From contig PHCE01000005.1 in NCBI GenBank assembly GCA_002840765.1, forward strand, positions 124,001 through 188,000: a DNA stretch of 64,000 nucleotides, given 5' to 3'. Shown piece by piece: positions 24,125 to 33,032 of this stretch. The notes beneath the pieces are model-generated. The model worked only from the letters and a program-made list of their open reading frames with translations. It did not search any database and was not told where the DNA came from. The DNA is from Betaproteobacteria bacterium HGW-Betaproteobacteria-7. GTDB taxonomy: Bacteria > Pseudomonadota > Gammaproteobacteria > Burkholderiales > Rhodocyclaceae. A program made the position numbers and the translations under genes. Numbering within the stretch: position 1 is the stretch's first letter; each line of letters begins with the position of its first letter.

Positions 24125-25336
24125 TCAGGCGCCCTGCAGCCAGGCCGCAGCCGCGCACCCAGCGGCATGGCCGCTGGCGAAGCAGGCGGTGAGCAGATAG
24201 CCGCCGGTCGGCGCTTCCCAGTCGAGCATTTCGCCGGCGCAGAAGACGCCCGGCAGCTGCTCGATCATCAACCCGTCGTTGAGCGCCGCGAAGCAGACGC
24301 CACCGGCGCTGCTGATCGCCTCGTCGAGCGGCCGTGGTGCCTGCACCGCCAGCGGCAGGGCCTTCAGCGTCAGCGCCAGATCGCCGGCTGACAAGGTGGA
24401 TGCCTGTGGATAGAACTCTCGCAGCAGGCCAGCTTTCACCCCCTCGATGCCGGCCCGCCGGCGCAGATGACTGGCCAGGGAATCATGACCGCGCGGCCGC
24501 GCCAGGTCGGCGGTCAGTCGCTCCAGGCTGCGCCCCGGCACCAGATCTAGACTGAGCACCGCGGCTTCGCCGGCAGCCAGGGCATCGCGCAGGGCAGCGG
24601 AAAAGGCATACACCAGCCCACCCTCGATGCCGTGCTCGGTAATGTTGAACTCGCCCGGCTGGCGGTGCCCGGCGCAACTGGCGACGACCGGTTTGACCGG
24701 CTGACCGGCGAAGCGGATGCGAAAATGCTCGCTCCAGGCGACCTCGAAGCCGCAATTGGCCGGGCGCAGCGGCGCCACCGACACACCACGGGCGACCAGC
24801 AGCGGCACCCAGGCGCCATCGGAGCCGAGCTTGCGCCAGCTACCGCCGCCCAGGGCGAGGACGGTGGCGGCGGCACTCACGGCCACCTCGCCGTTTGGTG
24901 TGGCGAAGCGCAGCTCGCCGGCGGCATTCCAGCCCAGCCAGCGGTGGCGCATATGGAAGCGCACGCCACTGCCGCGCAGTCGATGCAGCCAGGCGCGCAA
25001 CAGCGGTGCCGCCTTCATCTCGGTGGGAAAGACACGGCCGGAGGTGCCGACGAAGGTGTCGATGCCGAGATCGTGGATCCAGGTGCGCAGTTGTTCGGCG
25101 CCAAAGCCGTCGAGCAGCGGGGCGATTTCCGCCTGGCGCGCGCCATAGCGTCGGCGGAAAGCTTCCGGCGCTTCGCTGTGGGTGATGTTCATGCCGCCCT
25201 TGCCGGCCATCAGGAACTTGCGCCCCGGCGAGGGCATCGCGTCATAGACTTCAACACTGATGCCGGGAACGGCGGCCAGTTGCTCGGCCGCCATCAGGCC
25301 GGCCGGCCCGCCGCCGACGATGGCGACGCGACGCAT
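24125..25336 (-). CDS. HI0933-like NAD(P)/FAD-dependent flavoprotein (TIGR03862 type)
   Basis: A 403-residue flavoprotein. It starts with the FAD-binding VAIVGGGPAGLMAAEQL, has GRKFLMAGKGGMNITH, which is typical of the HI0933 family, and ends GVFCAGEMLDWEAPTGGYLLTACFASGHAAG, the second FAD contact. Activity is unassigned in the family. Its start codon overlaps the stop of the transglutaminase gene by one base, so it may belong to that operon. Cytosolic. Confidence 0.88.
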   Translation of the reverse strand: MRRVAIVGGGPAGLMAAEQLAAVPGISVEVYDAMPSPGRKFLMAGKGGMNITHSEAPEAFRRRYGARQAEIAPLLDGFGAEQLRTWIHDLGIDTFVGTSGRVFPTEMKAAPLLRAWLHRLRGSGVRFHMRHRWLGWNAAGELRFATPNGEVAVSAAATVLALGGGSWRKLGSDGAWVPLLVARGVSVAPLRPANCGFEVAWSEHFRIRFAGQPVKPVVASCAGHRQPGEFNITEHGIEGGLVYAFSAALRDALAAGEAAVLSLDLVPGRSLERLTADLARPRGHDSLASHLRRRAGIEGVKAGLLREFYPQASTLSAGDLALTLKALPLAVQAPRPLDEAISSAGGVCFAALNDGLMIEQLPGVFCAGEMLDWEAPTGGYLLTACFASGHAAGCAAAAWLQGA

Positions 25337-26298
25337 CAGTCAGCGGCCGCGGGATCGGGCGGCAGTTCGAGTTCGGGCGGCAACTCTTCCTCGTCCAATG
25401 GAACGACGGTGACCGCCACTTCCGGCTCGGCCCCGCCGCCGCCGAGAATGATGCCGCGCAAGGGCGAGATGTCGGAAAAATCGCGGCCGAAGGCGATGGT
25501 GATGTGCTCGGTATCCGGCAGCAGGTTGTTGGTCGGGTCGAAATCAACCCAGTCACCGGCGCTGCCCGGGGCATAGACGGCAACCCAGGCATGCGAGGCA
25601 TCGGCACCAACCAGGCGCGGTTTGCCGGGTGGCGGCCGGGTCAGCAGGTAGCCGCTGACGTAGCGGGCGGACAAGCCGAGGGCGCGCAGGCAGGCGATCA
25701 TCAGGTGGGCGAAGTCCTGGCAGACGCCGCGCTTGTTTTCCAGCACCTCTAGAACCGGAGTCGACACGGTGGTCGCTTCCGGGTCGAAGGTAAATTCGCG
25801 GAAGATCTTCGCCATCAGCGCCTGGGCGCCGACCAGGATCGGCGTCTCCGGGGCGAAGCAGTCGGCGGCATAGGCCGCCAGTTCGTGCTTGATGCGCACA
25901 TGCGGGCTTTCGAACAGGAAGCGGGCGGCTTCCAGGTCGATTGGCTGCGGCTCCGCAGAATCGTAGGCGAGACGGTCGCGCACCTCCTCCCAGGGCAGTG
26001 AGTCGGTGATGTCTTCGGCTGATGGCAGACGCGGCAGGACGGCGACGGTCATTATCGAACGCAACAGCAGCGTCTGGTGCGGTGCATTGAAGAAGATCCA
26101 GCTGACCGGATTGCCGAAGGCATCCTGCCCGTCGCGCCGCCAGGACGGCGGCGGCGTGACCTCGATGCGCTGCTCCTCGATCTGCTGGCAGTCGAGAATA
26201 CGCGGCGACAGGTGCAACTGCTGCTGCGACAGCGACACCGGACTGCCGTAGTCGTAACGGGTTTCGTGCAGGACACGGTAGCGGACGGGGCTGCTCAT
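25336..26298 (-). CDS. Transglutaminase-like cysteine peptidase (short form)
   Basis: A 320-residue protein. The N-terminal bacterial transglutaminase-type beta domain (RYRVLHETRYDYGSPVSLSQQQLHLSPR) is followed by the catalytic core, with Cys193 (RGVCQDFAHLM), His237 (ASHAWVAVY) and Asp254 (VDFDPTNN). Such proteins are predicted peptidases or amide-forming enzymes. The C-terminus is acidic. It overlaps or abuts the ATP-grasp/alpha-E gene. A GTG six bases upstream (26304) is an alternative start. Confidence 0.88.
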   Translation of the reverse strand: MSSPVRYRVLHETRYDYGSPVSLSQQQLHLSPRILDCQQIEEQRIEVTPPPSWRRDGQDAFGNPVSWIFFNAPHQTLLLRSIMTVAVLPRLPSAEDITDSLPWEEVRDRLAYDSAEPQPIDLEAARFLFESPHVRIKHELAAYAADCFAPETPILVGAQALMAKIFREFTFDPEATTVSTPVLEVLENKRGVCQDFAHLMIACLRALGLSARYVSGYLLTRPPPGKPRLVGADASHAWVAVYAPGSAGDWVDFDPTNNLLPDTEHITIAFGRDFSDISPLRGIILGGGGAEPEVAVTVVPLDEEELPPELELPPDPAAAD

Positions 26299-26300
26299 CG

Positions 26301-28820
26301 TCACAAGGCCATGGTCTGCCGGCTGACATCGCCGACATGGGTGAAGTAGCGCATGCCGAGCCAGTCGGAAAGCTGGTTGCCGGCGAAGACCAGGGCATCG
26401 AGGCGGGCAGCCAGATCTTCGCCGGCCGCCTGGTCGCGACCCGGCACGAACTGCACGTCTTCCAGCGATTCCAGATCGAAGTCACGGAGGTTGGCCAGTG
26501 CCTGTTCCAGGTTGCCGTCGAAGTGTTCGCCCAGTTCCTTGGCCATGCGTTCGAGATAGCGCGCGAGTACATTGGCCTGAAAAATGACACCGTGCGGATT
26601 GCTGTCGTCGAAGACGAGAAGATCGAGCACCGGCAGCATTTCCGGCAGGCGCGAGTAGCGCGAACGATAGGTGATGATCGAGTCGGCCAGTTCGAGCAGC
26701 CATTCCAGGCAGCCCGGCGCGCGCGCCGACTCCATGCGCAGGAAGCCGGCGATGCTCTGCGCCAGGAAGGTCAGACGCTCCAGGCGACGGCCGATGAACA
26801 GGAAACGCCAGCCATCGTCGCGGGTCATGTTGTCCATGGCGAAACCAGTCAGCGAGGAGGAGATGCCAAGCACGCGATCGAGGAAGGCGATCGCCTCGGT
26901 CAGTGTCGGATGCATCTTGTGCGCTGCCTGCTGCTCGCGTTGCAGTTGGTTCAGCGAATGCCAGTGGTCGAGCGACAGGCGTTCGCGGACATGCGTCGCC
27001 GACCACATCAGGTTGCGGATGGTGCCGGCCAGGCTGCCCGGTTGCTCCGGATCGTAGATCGCCTCGAGCAGTGCGTGCTCGCTGCCTTCGCCGATCTCGC
27101 CATCCTCTTCCGGACGCGGCAGGATGCGCAGCAGCTCGGCCAGCTCCATCGACGAGGCAACGGCCGGCGTCTTCACGCCGCCGGCCTCGACCAGCCGCGC
27201 CAGGGCAACGCGCAGCATGCGGGCGCTATCGTCGAAACGCTCGGAGTAGCGGCCGAACCAGAACAGGTTCTCGACCACCCGCGAAGTCAGGTTGGCCCCG
27301 GCCCGCACCAGGTCGCGCACGCCGACCGAAGGCTTGAGCAGCGTGAACTCACTGACCGGACCGTTGGTCAGCACCCAGGCATCCTTCGACGAGCCGCCGC
27401 GCTGCATCGAGATGATGCGGGCATTGGCGCCGGTGGCGACGCGCGCCAGGCCGCCCGGCATCACCGAGTAGCCGTCGCCGCTGGCCACCGCGTAGGCGCG
27501 CAGGCCGACCGGCCGGGCAAGCAGGCGGCGCTCGTGGGCGCGGCTCCAGGTCGGCGCCTGCGACAGTTCGACCATCTCCTGGGCGACGTAGGCATGTGGC
27601 CGGGCTTCGATGCGACGCAGCATCTCGGCCCGCGCCTCGCCTTCCAGTTCATAGCCGAAAACCGGCTCCATGCGTTGCGTCGGATAGGCCGGCTTGATCA
27701 CCAGGTCGTCGAAGTTTTCCTTGACGAAGTCGAGCGCTGGTTTTTCGCCGCACCACCAGGTGGCGACCGAAGGCATGGCCAGTTTTTCGCCGAGTAGGCG
27801 GCGGCAGATGGCGGGCAGGAAGCCCATCAGGGCACCGGAGCCGAGCAGGCCGCTGCCCAGCGCATTGGCGATGACGACGCGGCCGGCGCGAGCGACATTG
27901 AGCAGGCCGGGAATGCCGAGCGCCGAATCGCCACGCAGTTCGAGCGGATCACAGTAGTCGTCATCCTGGCGACGGAGGATCACATGCACCCGCTTGAGGC
28001 CGCGCAGAGTCTTCAGGAAGACGCTGTCGCCGCGCACCGTCAGGTCCTGCCCCTCGACCAGCGGGAAGCCGAGGTAACGCGCCAGATAAGCGTGCTCGAA
28101 ATAGGTTTCGTTGTACGGTCCCGGGGTCAGCAGGACGATGTGCGGCGGCTCATCACCATCCACCGGGGCATGGGCGGCCAGCCCCTCCAGCTGATCACGG
28201 AAAAAGTCGGCCAGATGCTGGACATGCAGGTCGCGGAACATTTCCGGGAAGACGCGCGAGACGACCAGCCGGTTCTCCAACGCATAGCCGGCCCCGGATG
28301 GTGCCTGGGTGCGATCGGCGATGACCCACCAGCGGCCATTCGGCGAACGCGCCAGATCGACCGCGTAGTTGTGCAGCCAGACGCCCCCCGGTGGCTTGAT
28401 GCCCTGGCAGGGCCACAGGTAGCCGTGCTGGCCATAGACCAGCGCCGGCGGCAGCAAGCCTTCAGCGAGCAGTTTCTGTTCGCCGTACAGGTCGGCGAGT
28501 ATGGCGTTGAGCAGAGTCGCCCGCTGAGCGACCGCCGCGGCGACCTCGGTCCACTCGTCGGGCGGGATGATCAGCGGCAGCGGATCGAGCGCCCACGGCC
28601 GGTCCGAACCGCTGGCATCGGCATAGACGTTGTAGGTGACGCCGTTTTCCTGGATACGCCGGTCGACGAACTCGAGCCGGCGCCGCATCTCGTCCGGCGC
28701 GACCGCATCAAGATGGCCGAAGAACTGCCGCCAGTGGGCGCGCACGTCCCCGTCGGCGGTCAACATTTCGTCGTAACGACGGGCGTTATGCGGATAGATT
28801 GCGAGGAGTGTGCGGGCCAT
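26301..28820 (-). CDS. Fusion of circularly permuted ATP-grasp and alpha-E domain protein
   Basis: An 839-residue protein. Residues about 1-475 are a circularly permuted type-2 ATP-grasp domain (old DUF404/407): LLPPALVYGQHGYLWPCQGI, VLLTPGPYNETYFEHAYLARYLG and FVKENFDDLVIKPAY are visible. From about 505 (LTSRVVENLFWFGRYSERFDDSARMLR) comes the helical alpha-E domain (DUF403). In many bacteria these are two adjacent genes; here they are fused. ATP-grasp enzymes of this group are predicted to form peptide-like amide bonds. It sits between two transglutaminase genes. Confidence 0.9.
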   Translation of the reverse strand: MARTLLAIYPHNARRYDEMLTADGDVRAHWRQFFGHLDAVAPDEMRRRLEFVDRRIQENGVTYNVYADASGSDRPWALDPLPLIIPPDEWTEVAAAVAQRATLLNAILADLYGEQKLLAEGLLPPALVYGQHGYLWPCQGIKPPGGVWLHNYAVDLARSPNGRWWVIADRTQAPSGAGYALENRLVVSRVFPEMFRDLHVQHLADFFRDQLEGLAAHAPVDGDEPPHIVLLTPGPYNETYFEHAYLARYLGFPLVEGQDLTVRGDSVFLKTLRGLKRVHVILRRQDDDYCDPLELRGDSALGIPGLLNVARAGRVVIANALGSGLLGSGALMGFLPAICRRLLGEKLAMPSVATWWCGEKPALDFVKENFDDLVIKPAYPTQRMEPVFGYELEGEARAEMLRRIEARPHAYVAQEMVELSQAPTWSRAHERRLLARPVGLRAYAVASGDGYSVMPGGLARVATGANARIISMQRGGSSKDAWVLTNGPVSEFTLLKPSVGVRDLVRAGANLTSRVVENLFWFGRYSERFDDSARMLRVALARLVEAGGVKTPAVASSMELAELLRILPRPEEDGEIGEGSEHALLEAIYDPEQPGSLAGTIRNLMWSATHVRERLSLDHWHSLNQLQREQQAAHKMHPTLTEAIAFLDRVLGISSSLTGFAMDNMTRDDGWRFLFIGRRLERLTFLAQSIAGFLRMESARAPGCLEWLLELADSIITYRSRYSRLPEMLPVLDLLVFDDSNPHGVIFQANVLARYLERMAKELGEHFDGNLEQALANLRDFDLESLEDVQFVPGRDQAAGEDLAARLDALVFAGNQLSDWLGMRYFTHVGDVSRQTMAL

Positions 28821-28862
28821 TCAGCCTGAGAAACAACGCGGATCAGGCCAGTGATGGCCAAC

Positions 28863-28886
28863 GGTCGCGGCCGGATGGCCGCGACC
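28863..28886. terminator. 10-bp GC hairpin between the DUF2126 and ATP-grasp genes
   Basis: GGTCGCGGCC pairs perfectly with GGCCGCGACC around the loop GGAT. It sits in the 79-base gap between the two genes. There is no following T-run on either strand, so it is a weak terminator at best. It could instead moderate expression within the operon or stabilise the upstream transcript. Confidence 0.4.
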
Positions 28887-28899
28887 CGCTGTCTGGGGG

Positions 28900-31800
28900 T
28901 TAGAAACGGCGCAAGTCTAGCGTAAACGGGTGTTCGGCGCTGATCTCGGGCTGCCCTGCCTGCATCCTGCCCGGCGTATGGCCGAAGCGGAAGAAGCGCG
29001 CCAGACGGCGGCTCTCGGCTTCGAAGGCATTGACCGGGAAGGTATCGAAACTGCGCCCACCCGGATGCGCCACATGGTACTGACAACCGCCCAGCGAGCG
29101 CTGCATCCAGGTATCGACGATGTCGAAGACCAGCGGCGCATGGACGCCGATGGTCGGATGCAGGCAGGATTCCGGTTGCCAGGCACGGTAACGGACGCCA
29201 GCGACGAACTCGCCGTTGGTGCCGGTATTCTGCAGCGGCACCGGCACGCCGTTACAGGTCAGCACATAGCGGTCCGGCGCCATGCCGCGGATCTTGACCT
29301 GGACGCGCTCGACGGAGGAGTCGACGTAGCGCACCGTAGTTCCGGCGCTCCCCTCCTCGCCCATGACATGCCAGGGCTCGAGGGCGTGGCGCAGTTCGAA
29401 CTCCATGCCCTTGACGGCGAAATCGCCATATTTCGGGAAGCGGAATTCGAAGTGCGGGGCAAACCATTCAGCCTTGAACGGGAACCCAGCTTCGGCCATT
29501 TCCTGCATGACATCCCTGAAGTCCTGCTCGGCGTAGAACGGCAGCATGAAGCGATCATGCAGCTCGGTGCCCCAACGCGCCAGGCGCGCCGGCTGGTAGG
29601 GTTGTTCCCAGAAGCGGGCAATCATCGCCCGCAGTAACAGTTGCTGGACCAGCGACATGCGCGAATGCGGCGGCATTTCGAAGGCGCGCAGTTCGAGCAG
29701 GCCGAGGCGGCCAGTCGGGCCGTCCGGCGAGTAGAGCTTGTCGATGCAGAATTCGGAACGGTGCGTGTTGCCGGTGACATCGGTGAGCAGGTTGCGCAGG
29801 ATGCGGTCGATCAGCCACGGCGGCACATGGCCGCCTGGTTGCGGAATCTGGGCGAAGGCGATTTCCAGTTCGTAGAGCGAGTCGTTGCGCGCCTCGTCCA
29901 CTCGCGGCGCCTGGCTGGTCGGCCCGATGAACAGGCCGGAGAACAGGTAGGAGAGGCTGGGATGGTTGTGCCAGTAGGCAATCAGGCTCTTCAGCAGGTC
30001 CGGCCGGCGGAGGAAGGGCGAATCGTTCGGCGTCGCGCCGCCGAGCACGAAGTGGTTGCCGCCACCGGTACCGGTGTGCCGGCCATCGACCATGAATTTC
30101 TCGGTGGTCAGGCGCGAGATGTGGGCTGATTCGTAAAGGTGGGTGGTCTGGTCGACCAGCTGGTCCCAGCTCTTCGCCGGATGGATGTTGACTTCAATAA
30201 CGCCGGGATCGGGGGTGACGCGGAAATGGGTCAGGCGCGGGTCGGATGGCGGCTCGTAGCCCTCCATGATCACCGGCAGGCGCATTTCGTCGGCGGTCGC
30301 TTCGACGGCGGCAACGATTTCCAGGTAGTCGTCGAGCTTCTCGGTCGGCGGCATGAAGATGTAGAGCTTGCCGTCGCGCGGCTCGGCGCACATCGCCAGA
30401 CGGGTGATCCAGCCCGCCGATTCCTTGAAGCCGGGACGGGTGTCGGTCGGCTTGTCCCACGGATGACCCTTGCCGTCCGGGCCCCCCTTGCCGTGCGCGT
30501 CGGCGAAACCGCTGCGGCGGTCCTGCAGGCGGGGTTCGGCGGCACCACGCTCGGCACTGACGCGGGCCCGTAGCGCAGCGTAGCTGGCCAGCGGATCGGT
30601 GGCCGTCTCGGCATCCGGCGGGTTGACGTAGGGGTAGTCGCTCTGCGCCGTCCACGGTTGCGAGTCGATCGGCAGGCGATAGCCCATAGCCGAATCGCCG
30701 GGGAACAGGTAGCAGCGTTCCGCCCGCAGGAACCACGGCCCGGTCTGCCACTGGCCCCAGACATTCTTCATGATCGGCAGGGTATGGCCGACGGTATGGG
30801 TCATACCCTGGGTGAACACCTTCATCAGGCGTTCCCGTTCGAGGGCGTCATCGACCCGCGAATCGAAGGGATCGACGTTGCCCGGCAGGCGGCGCTCGCG
30901 CCACATGTAGTAATAGACGTCCTCGAAAGCCGGGAAGACATATTCGTTGGTGACGCCGAGGCGCACGGCGACGCGCTTGAGAAAGTCGCCAGCCTGCTCG
31001 GCGGTGACGCCGTAGTTGACGCTTTCGTTGGCGTACAGCGCCGGCGAGTTCCAGATCGGCTCGCCATCCTTGCGCCAGAAGCAGTTCAACGACCAGCGCG
31101 GGAGTTGCTCGCCGGGATACCACTTGCCCTGGCCGAAGTGCATCAGGCCATTCGCCGCGTATTTCTCGCGCAGGCGGTGGAACAGATCGGCGGCAAAGAT
31201 GCGTTTGGTCGGGCCGAGGGCGGCGGTATTCCATTCGGCGCCATCGGGATCGTCGACGGCGACAAAGGTGGGTTCGCCACCCTGGGTCAGGCGGACGTCG
31301 AGATGGCCCAGCGTCTCGTCGATCCGGTGGCCGAGAGTCTCGATCTCCAGCCACTGTTCGTCGGTGTACGGCTTGGTAACGCGTGGCGCTTCCCAGATCC
31401 GGCTGACCCCCATGTGGTGGCTGAATTCGGTTTCGCACTCGTCGATGCCACCACTGATCGGCGCCGCCGATGACGGCTCGGGCGTGCAGGCGAGAGGGAT
31501 GTGGCCTTCGCCGGCGAAGAGGCCGGAGGTCGGATCGAGACCGATCCAGCCGGCGCCCGGCAGATAGACCTCGGTCCACGCATGCAGATCGGTAAAGTCG
31601 GCTTCCGGACCGGACGGGCCGTCCAGCGACTTGACGTCGGCGGTGAGCTGGATCAGGTAGCCGGAGACGAAGCGGGCGGCCAGGCCAAGGTGGCGCAGGA
31701 CCTGCACCAGCAACCAGGCCGAGTCGCGGCAGGAACCGGAGCGCTTGTTCAGCGTTTCTTCCGGCGTCTGGACACCGGGTTCCATGCGGATGGTGTAGCT

Positions 31801-32268
31801 GATGTCGCGCTGCAACTGGGCGTTCACGGCGACCAGGAAATCGACGCTGCGCAGCGGTTCGCGCGAGATGGCGGCGACGTACTTGTCAAACAGCGGTCCG
31901 TAATTGACCTTGTAAAGATAAGGCGCCAGTTCGTGGCGTTCCCCGGCCTCGTAGGCGAACGGAATTTTCTCGGCGTGCGGCTCGAGGAAGAAGTCGAAGG
32001 GATTGATCACCGACATCTCGGCCACCATGTCCACCTCGACACGGAATTCGCGGGTCTTCTCCGGGAAGACCAGGCGGGCCAGGTAATTGCCTTGCGGATC
32101 CTGCTGCCAGTTGATGAAATGCTGCTCCGGGCCGACCTTCAGCGAATAGGACAGGATGCGCGTCCGTGAATGCGGGCAGGGACGCAGGCGTACCACTTGC
32201 GGCCCGAGGTTGATCAGCCGGTCGTAGGAATAATGGGTGATGTGATTCAGTGCGACGTGAATGGACAC
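28900..32268 (-). CDS. Large transglutaminase-like protein with DUF2126 domain
   Basis: A 1122-residue protein. Residues 1-85 are the bacterial transglutaminase N-terminal domain. The core holds Cys180 (KRSGSCRDSAWLL), His229 (DLHAWTEVYLPG) and Asp245 (LDPTSG). From about 300 to the end is DUF2126, which includes LTQGGEPTFVAVDD and a GGGNHFVLGGATPNDSPFLRRPD segment. The start is GTG, with GGAG seven bases upstream. It is the first gene of the conserved set with the ATP-grasp/alpha-E fusion and the short transglutaminase. The product is unknown. Confidence 0.92.
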   Translation of the reverse strand: MSIHVALNHITHYSYDRLINLGPQVVRLRPCPHSRTRILSYSLKVGPEQHFINWQQDPQGNYLARLVFPEKTREFRVEVDMVAEMSVINPFDFFLEPHAEKIPFAYEAGERHELAPYLYKVNYGPLFDKYVAAISREPLRSVDFLVAVNAQLQRDISYTIRMEPGVQTPEETLNKRSGSCRDSAWLLVQVLRHLGLAARFVSGYLIQLTADVKSLDGPSGPEADFTDLHAWTEVYLPGAGWIGLDPTSGLFAGEGHIPLACTPEPSSAAPISGGIDECETEFSHHMGVSRIWEAPRVTKPYTDEQWLEIETLGHRIDETLGHLDVRLTQGGEPTFVAVDDPDGAEWNTAALGPTKRIFAADLFHRLREKYAANGLMHFGQGKWYPGEQLPRWSLNCFWRKDGEPIWNSPALYANESVNYGVTAEQAGDFLKRVAVRLGVTNEYVFPAFEDVYYYMWRERRLPGNVDPFDSRVDDALERERLMKVFTQGMTHTVGHTLPIMKNVWGQWQTGPWFLRAERCYLFPGDSAMGYRLPIDSQPWTAQSDYPYVNPPDAETATDPLASYAALRARVSAERGAAEPRLQDRRSGFADAHGKGGPDGKGHPWDKPTDTRPGFKESAGWITRLAMCAEPRDGKLYIFMPPTEKLDDYLEIVAAVEATADEMRLPVIMEGYEPPSDPRLTHFRVTPDPGVIEVNIHPAKSWDQLVDQTTHLYESAHISRLTTEKFMVDGRHTGTGGGNHFVLGGATPNDSPFLRRPDLLKSLIAYWHNHPSLSYLFSGLFIGPTSQAPRVDEARNDSLYELEIAFAQIPQPGGHVPPWLIDRILRNLLTDVTGNTHRSEFCIDKLYSPDGPTGRLGLLELRAFEMPPHSRMSLVQQLLLRAMIARFWEQPYQPARLARWGTELHDRFMLPFYAEQDFRDVMQEMAEAGFPFKAEWFAPHFEFRFPKYGDFAVKGMEFELRHALEPWHVMGEEGSAGTTVRYVDSSVERVQVKIRGMAPDRYVLTCNGVPVPLQNTGTNGEFVAGVRYRAWQPESCLHPTIGVHAPLVFDIVDTWMQRSLGGCQYHVAHPGGRSFDTFPVNAFEAESRRLARFFRFGHTPGRMQAGQPEISAEHPFTLDLRRF

Positions 32269-32423
32269 GAGCGTGCTCCGGGGGAATGGACTGTCATGCT
32301 AAAAGCAAAAGCCGAACCAGGCACTAAGTACCTGTTTTCTTGTTTGTCCGAACGGTCAAAGCGGTACTCGATGCCGCCAAAGCGGGCATGCCGCACCATA
32401 TCTGTGCGCAGCACTGAAACGAC

Positions 32424-32966
32424 TCAGGGACGGTTGAGCCAATACAGTGCACTGATCGTCTTGCCATCGGTGATGCGGCCGTCCCATACCGCCTGCCTGG
32501 CCTCCGCCGGCGACAGTTCGAGGACGTCGAGAAACTCGTTGTGATCGAGCTGTTGCTCGCCGGCCCAGTGCAGACCGCGGGCGGCGAAGATCTCGATGCG
32601 CTCGTCGGAATAACCGATGCACGGATGCATCACGCCGAGATACTCCCATTCGCTGGCCACATAGCCGGTTTCTTCCTGCAGCTCACGGCGGCCAGTGTCG
32701 AGGATGGCTTCGCCGGCGTCGATCTTGCCGGCCGGCAGTTCGAGGAAAACCCGGCGCAAGGGATAACGGAACTGGCGTTCGAAGAGCAGATTGCCATTGG
32801 GCAGGAATGCCAGAACAACGACGGCGCCAGGATGGACGATGTATTCACGCAATGACTCCTGGCCGTTGGGCAGTTGCACGCGATCCTTGCGCACTTCCAG
32901 CAAACGGCCCTTGAACACGGTTTCACTGGCGATTTCCGCTTCGATCAAGTGACTGTCATGGGACAT
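32424..32966 (-). CDS. Nudix hydrolase, ADP-ribose pyrophosphatase-like
   Basis: A 180-residue protein with a complete Nudix box, GKIDAGEAILDTGRRELQEETGY, matching GX5EX7REUXEEXGU. The preceding FLPNGNLLFERQFRYPLRRVFLELPAG is typical of the ADP-ribose pyrophosphatase (NudF) subgroup. It would split ADP-ribose or related nucleotide sugars into AMP and a sugar phosphate. It lies downstream of the nuo terminator. Confidence 0.88.
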   Translation of the reverse strand: MSHDSHLIEAEIASETVFKGRLLEVRKDRVQLPNGQESLREYIVHPGAVVVLAFLPNGNLLFERQFRYPLRRVFLELPAGKIDAGEAILDTGRRELQEETGYVASEWEYLGVMHPCIGYSDERIEIFAARGLHWAGEQQLDHNEFLDVLELSPAEARQAVWDGRITDGKTISALYWLNRP

Positions 32967-32978
32967 GAAATACTCCTA

Positions 32979-33010
32979 AAAATAAAAACGCCCCGACTGG
33001 CGGGGCGTTT
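32979..33010 (-). terminator. Rho-independent terminator of the nuo operon
   Basis: On the - strand AAACGCCCCG-ccagt-CGGGGCGTTT forms a perfect ten-base stem followed by TTATTTTT. It begins 22 bases after the nuoN stop and ends the 14-gene transcript before the Nudix gene. On the + strand the same stem ends in TTT only. Confidence 0.9.
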
Positions 33011-33032
33011 CATCGGTCAGCCGAAACCGGCG

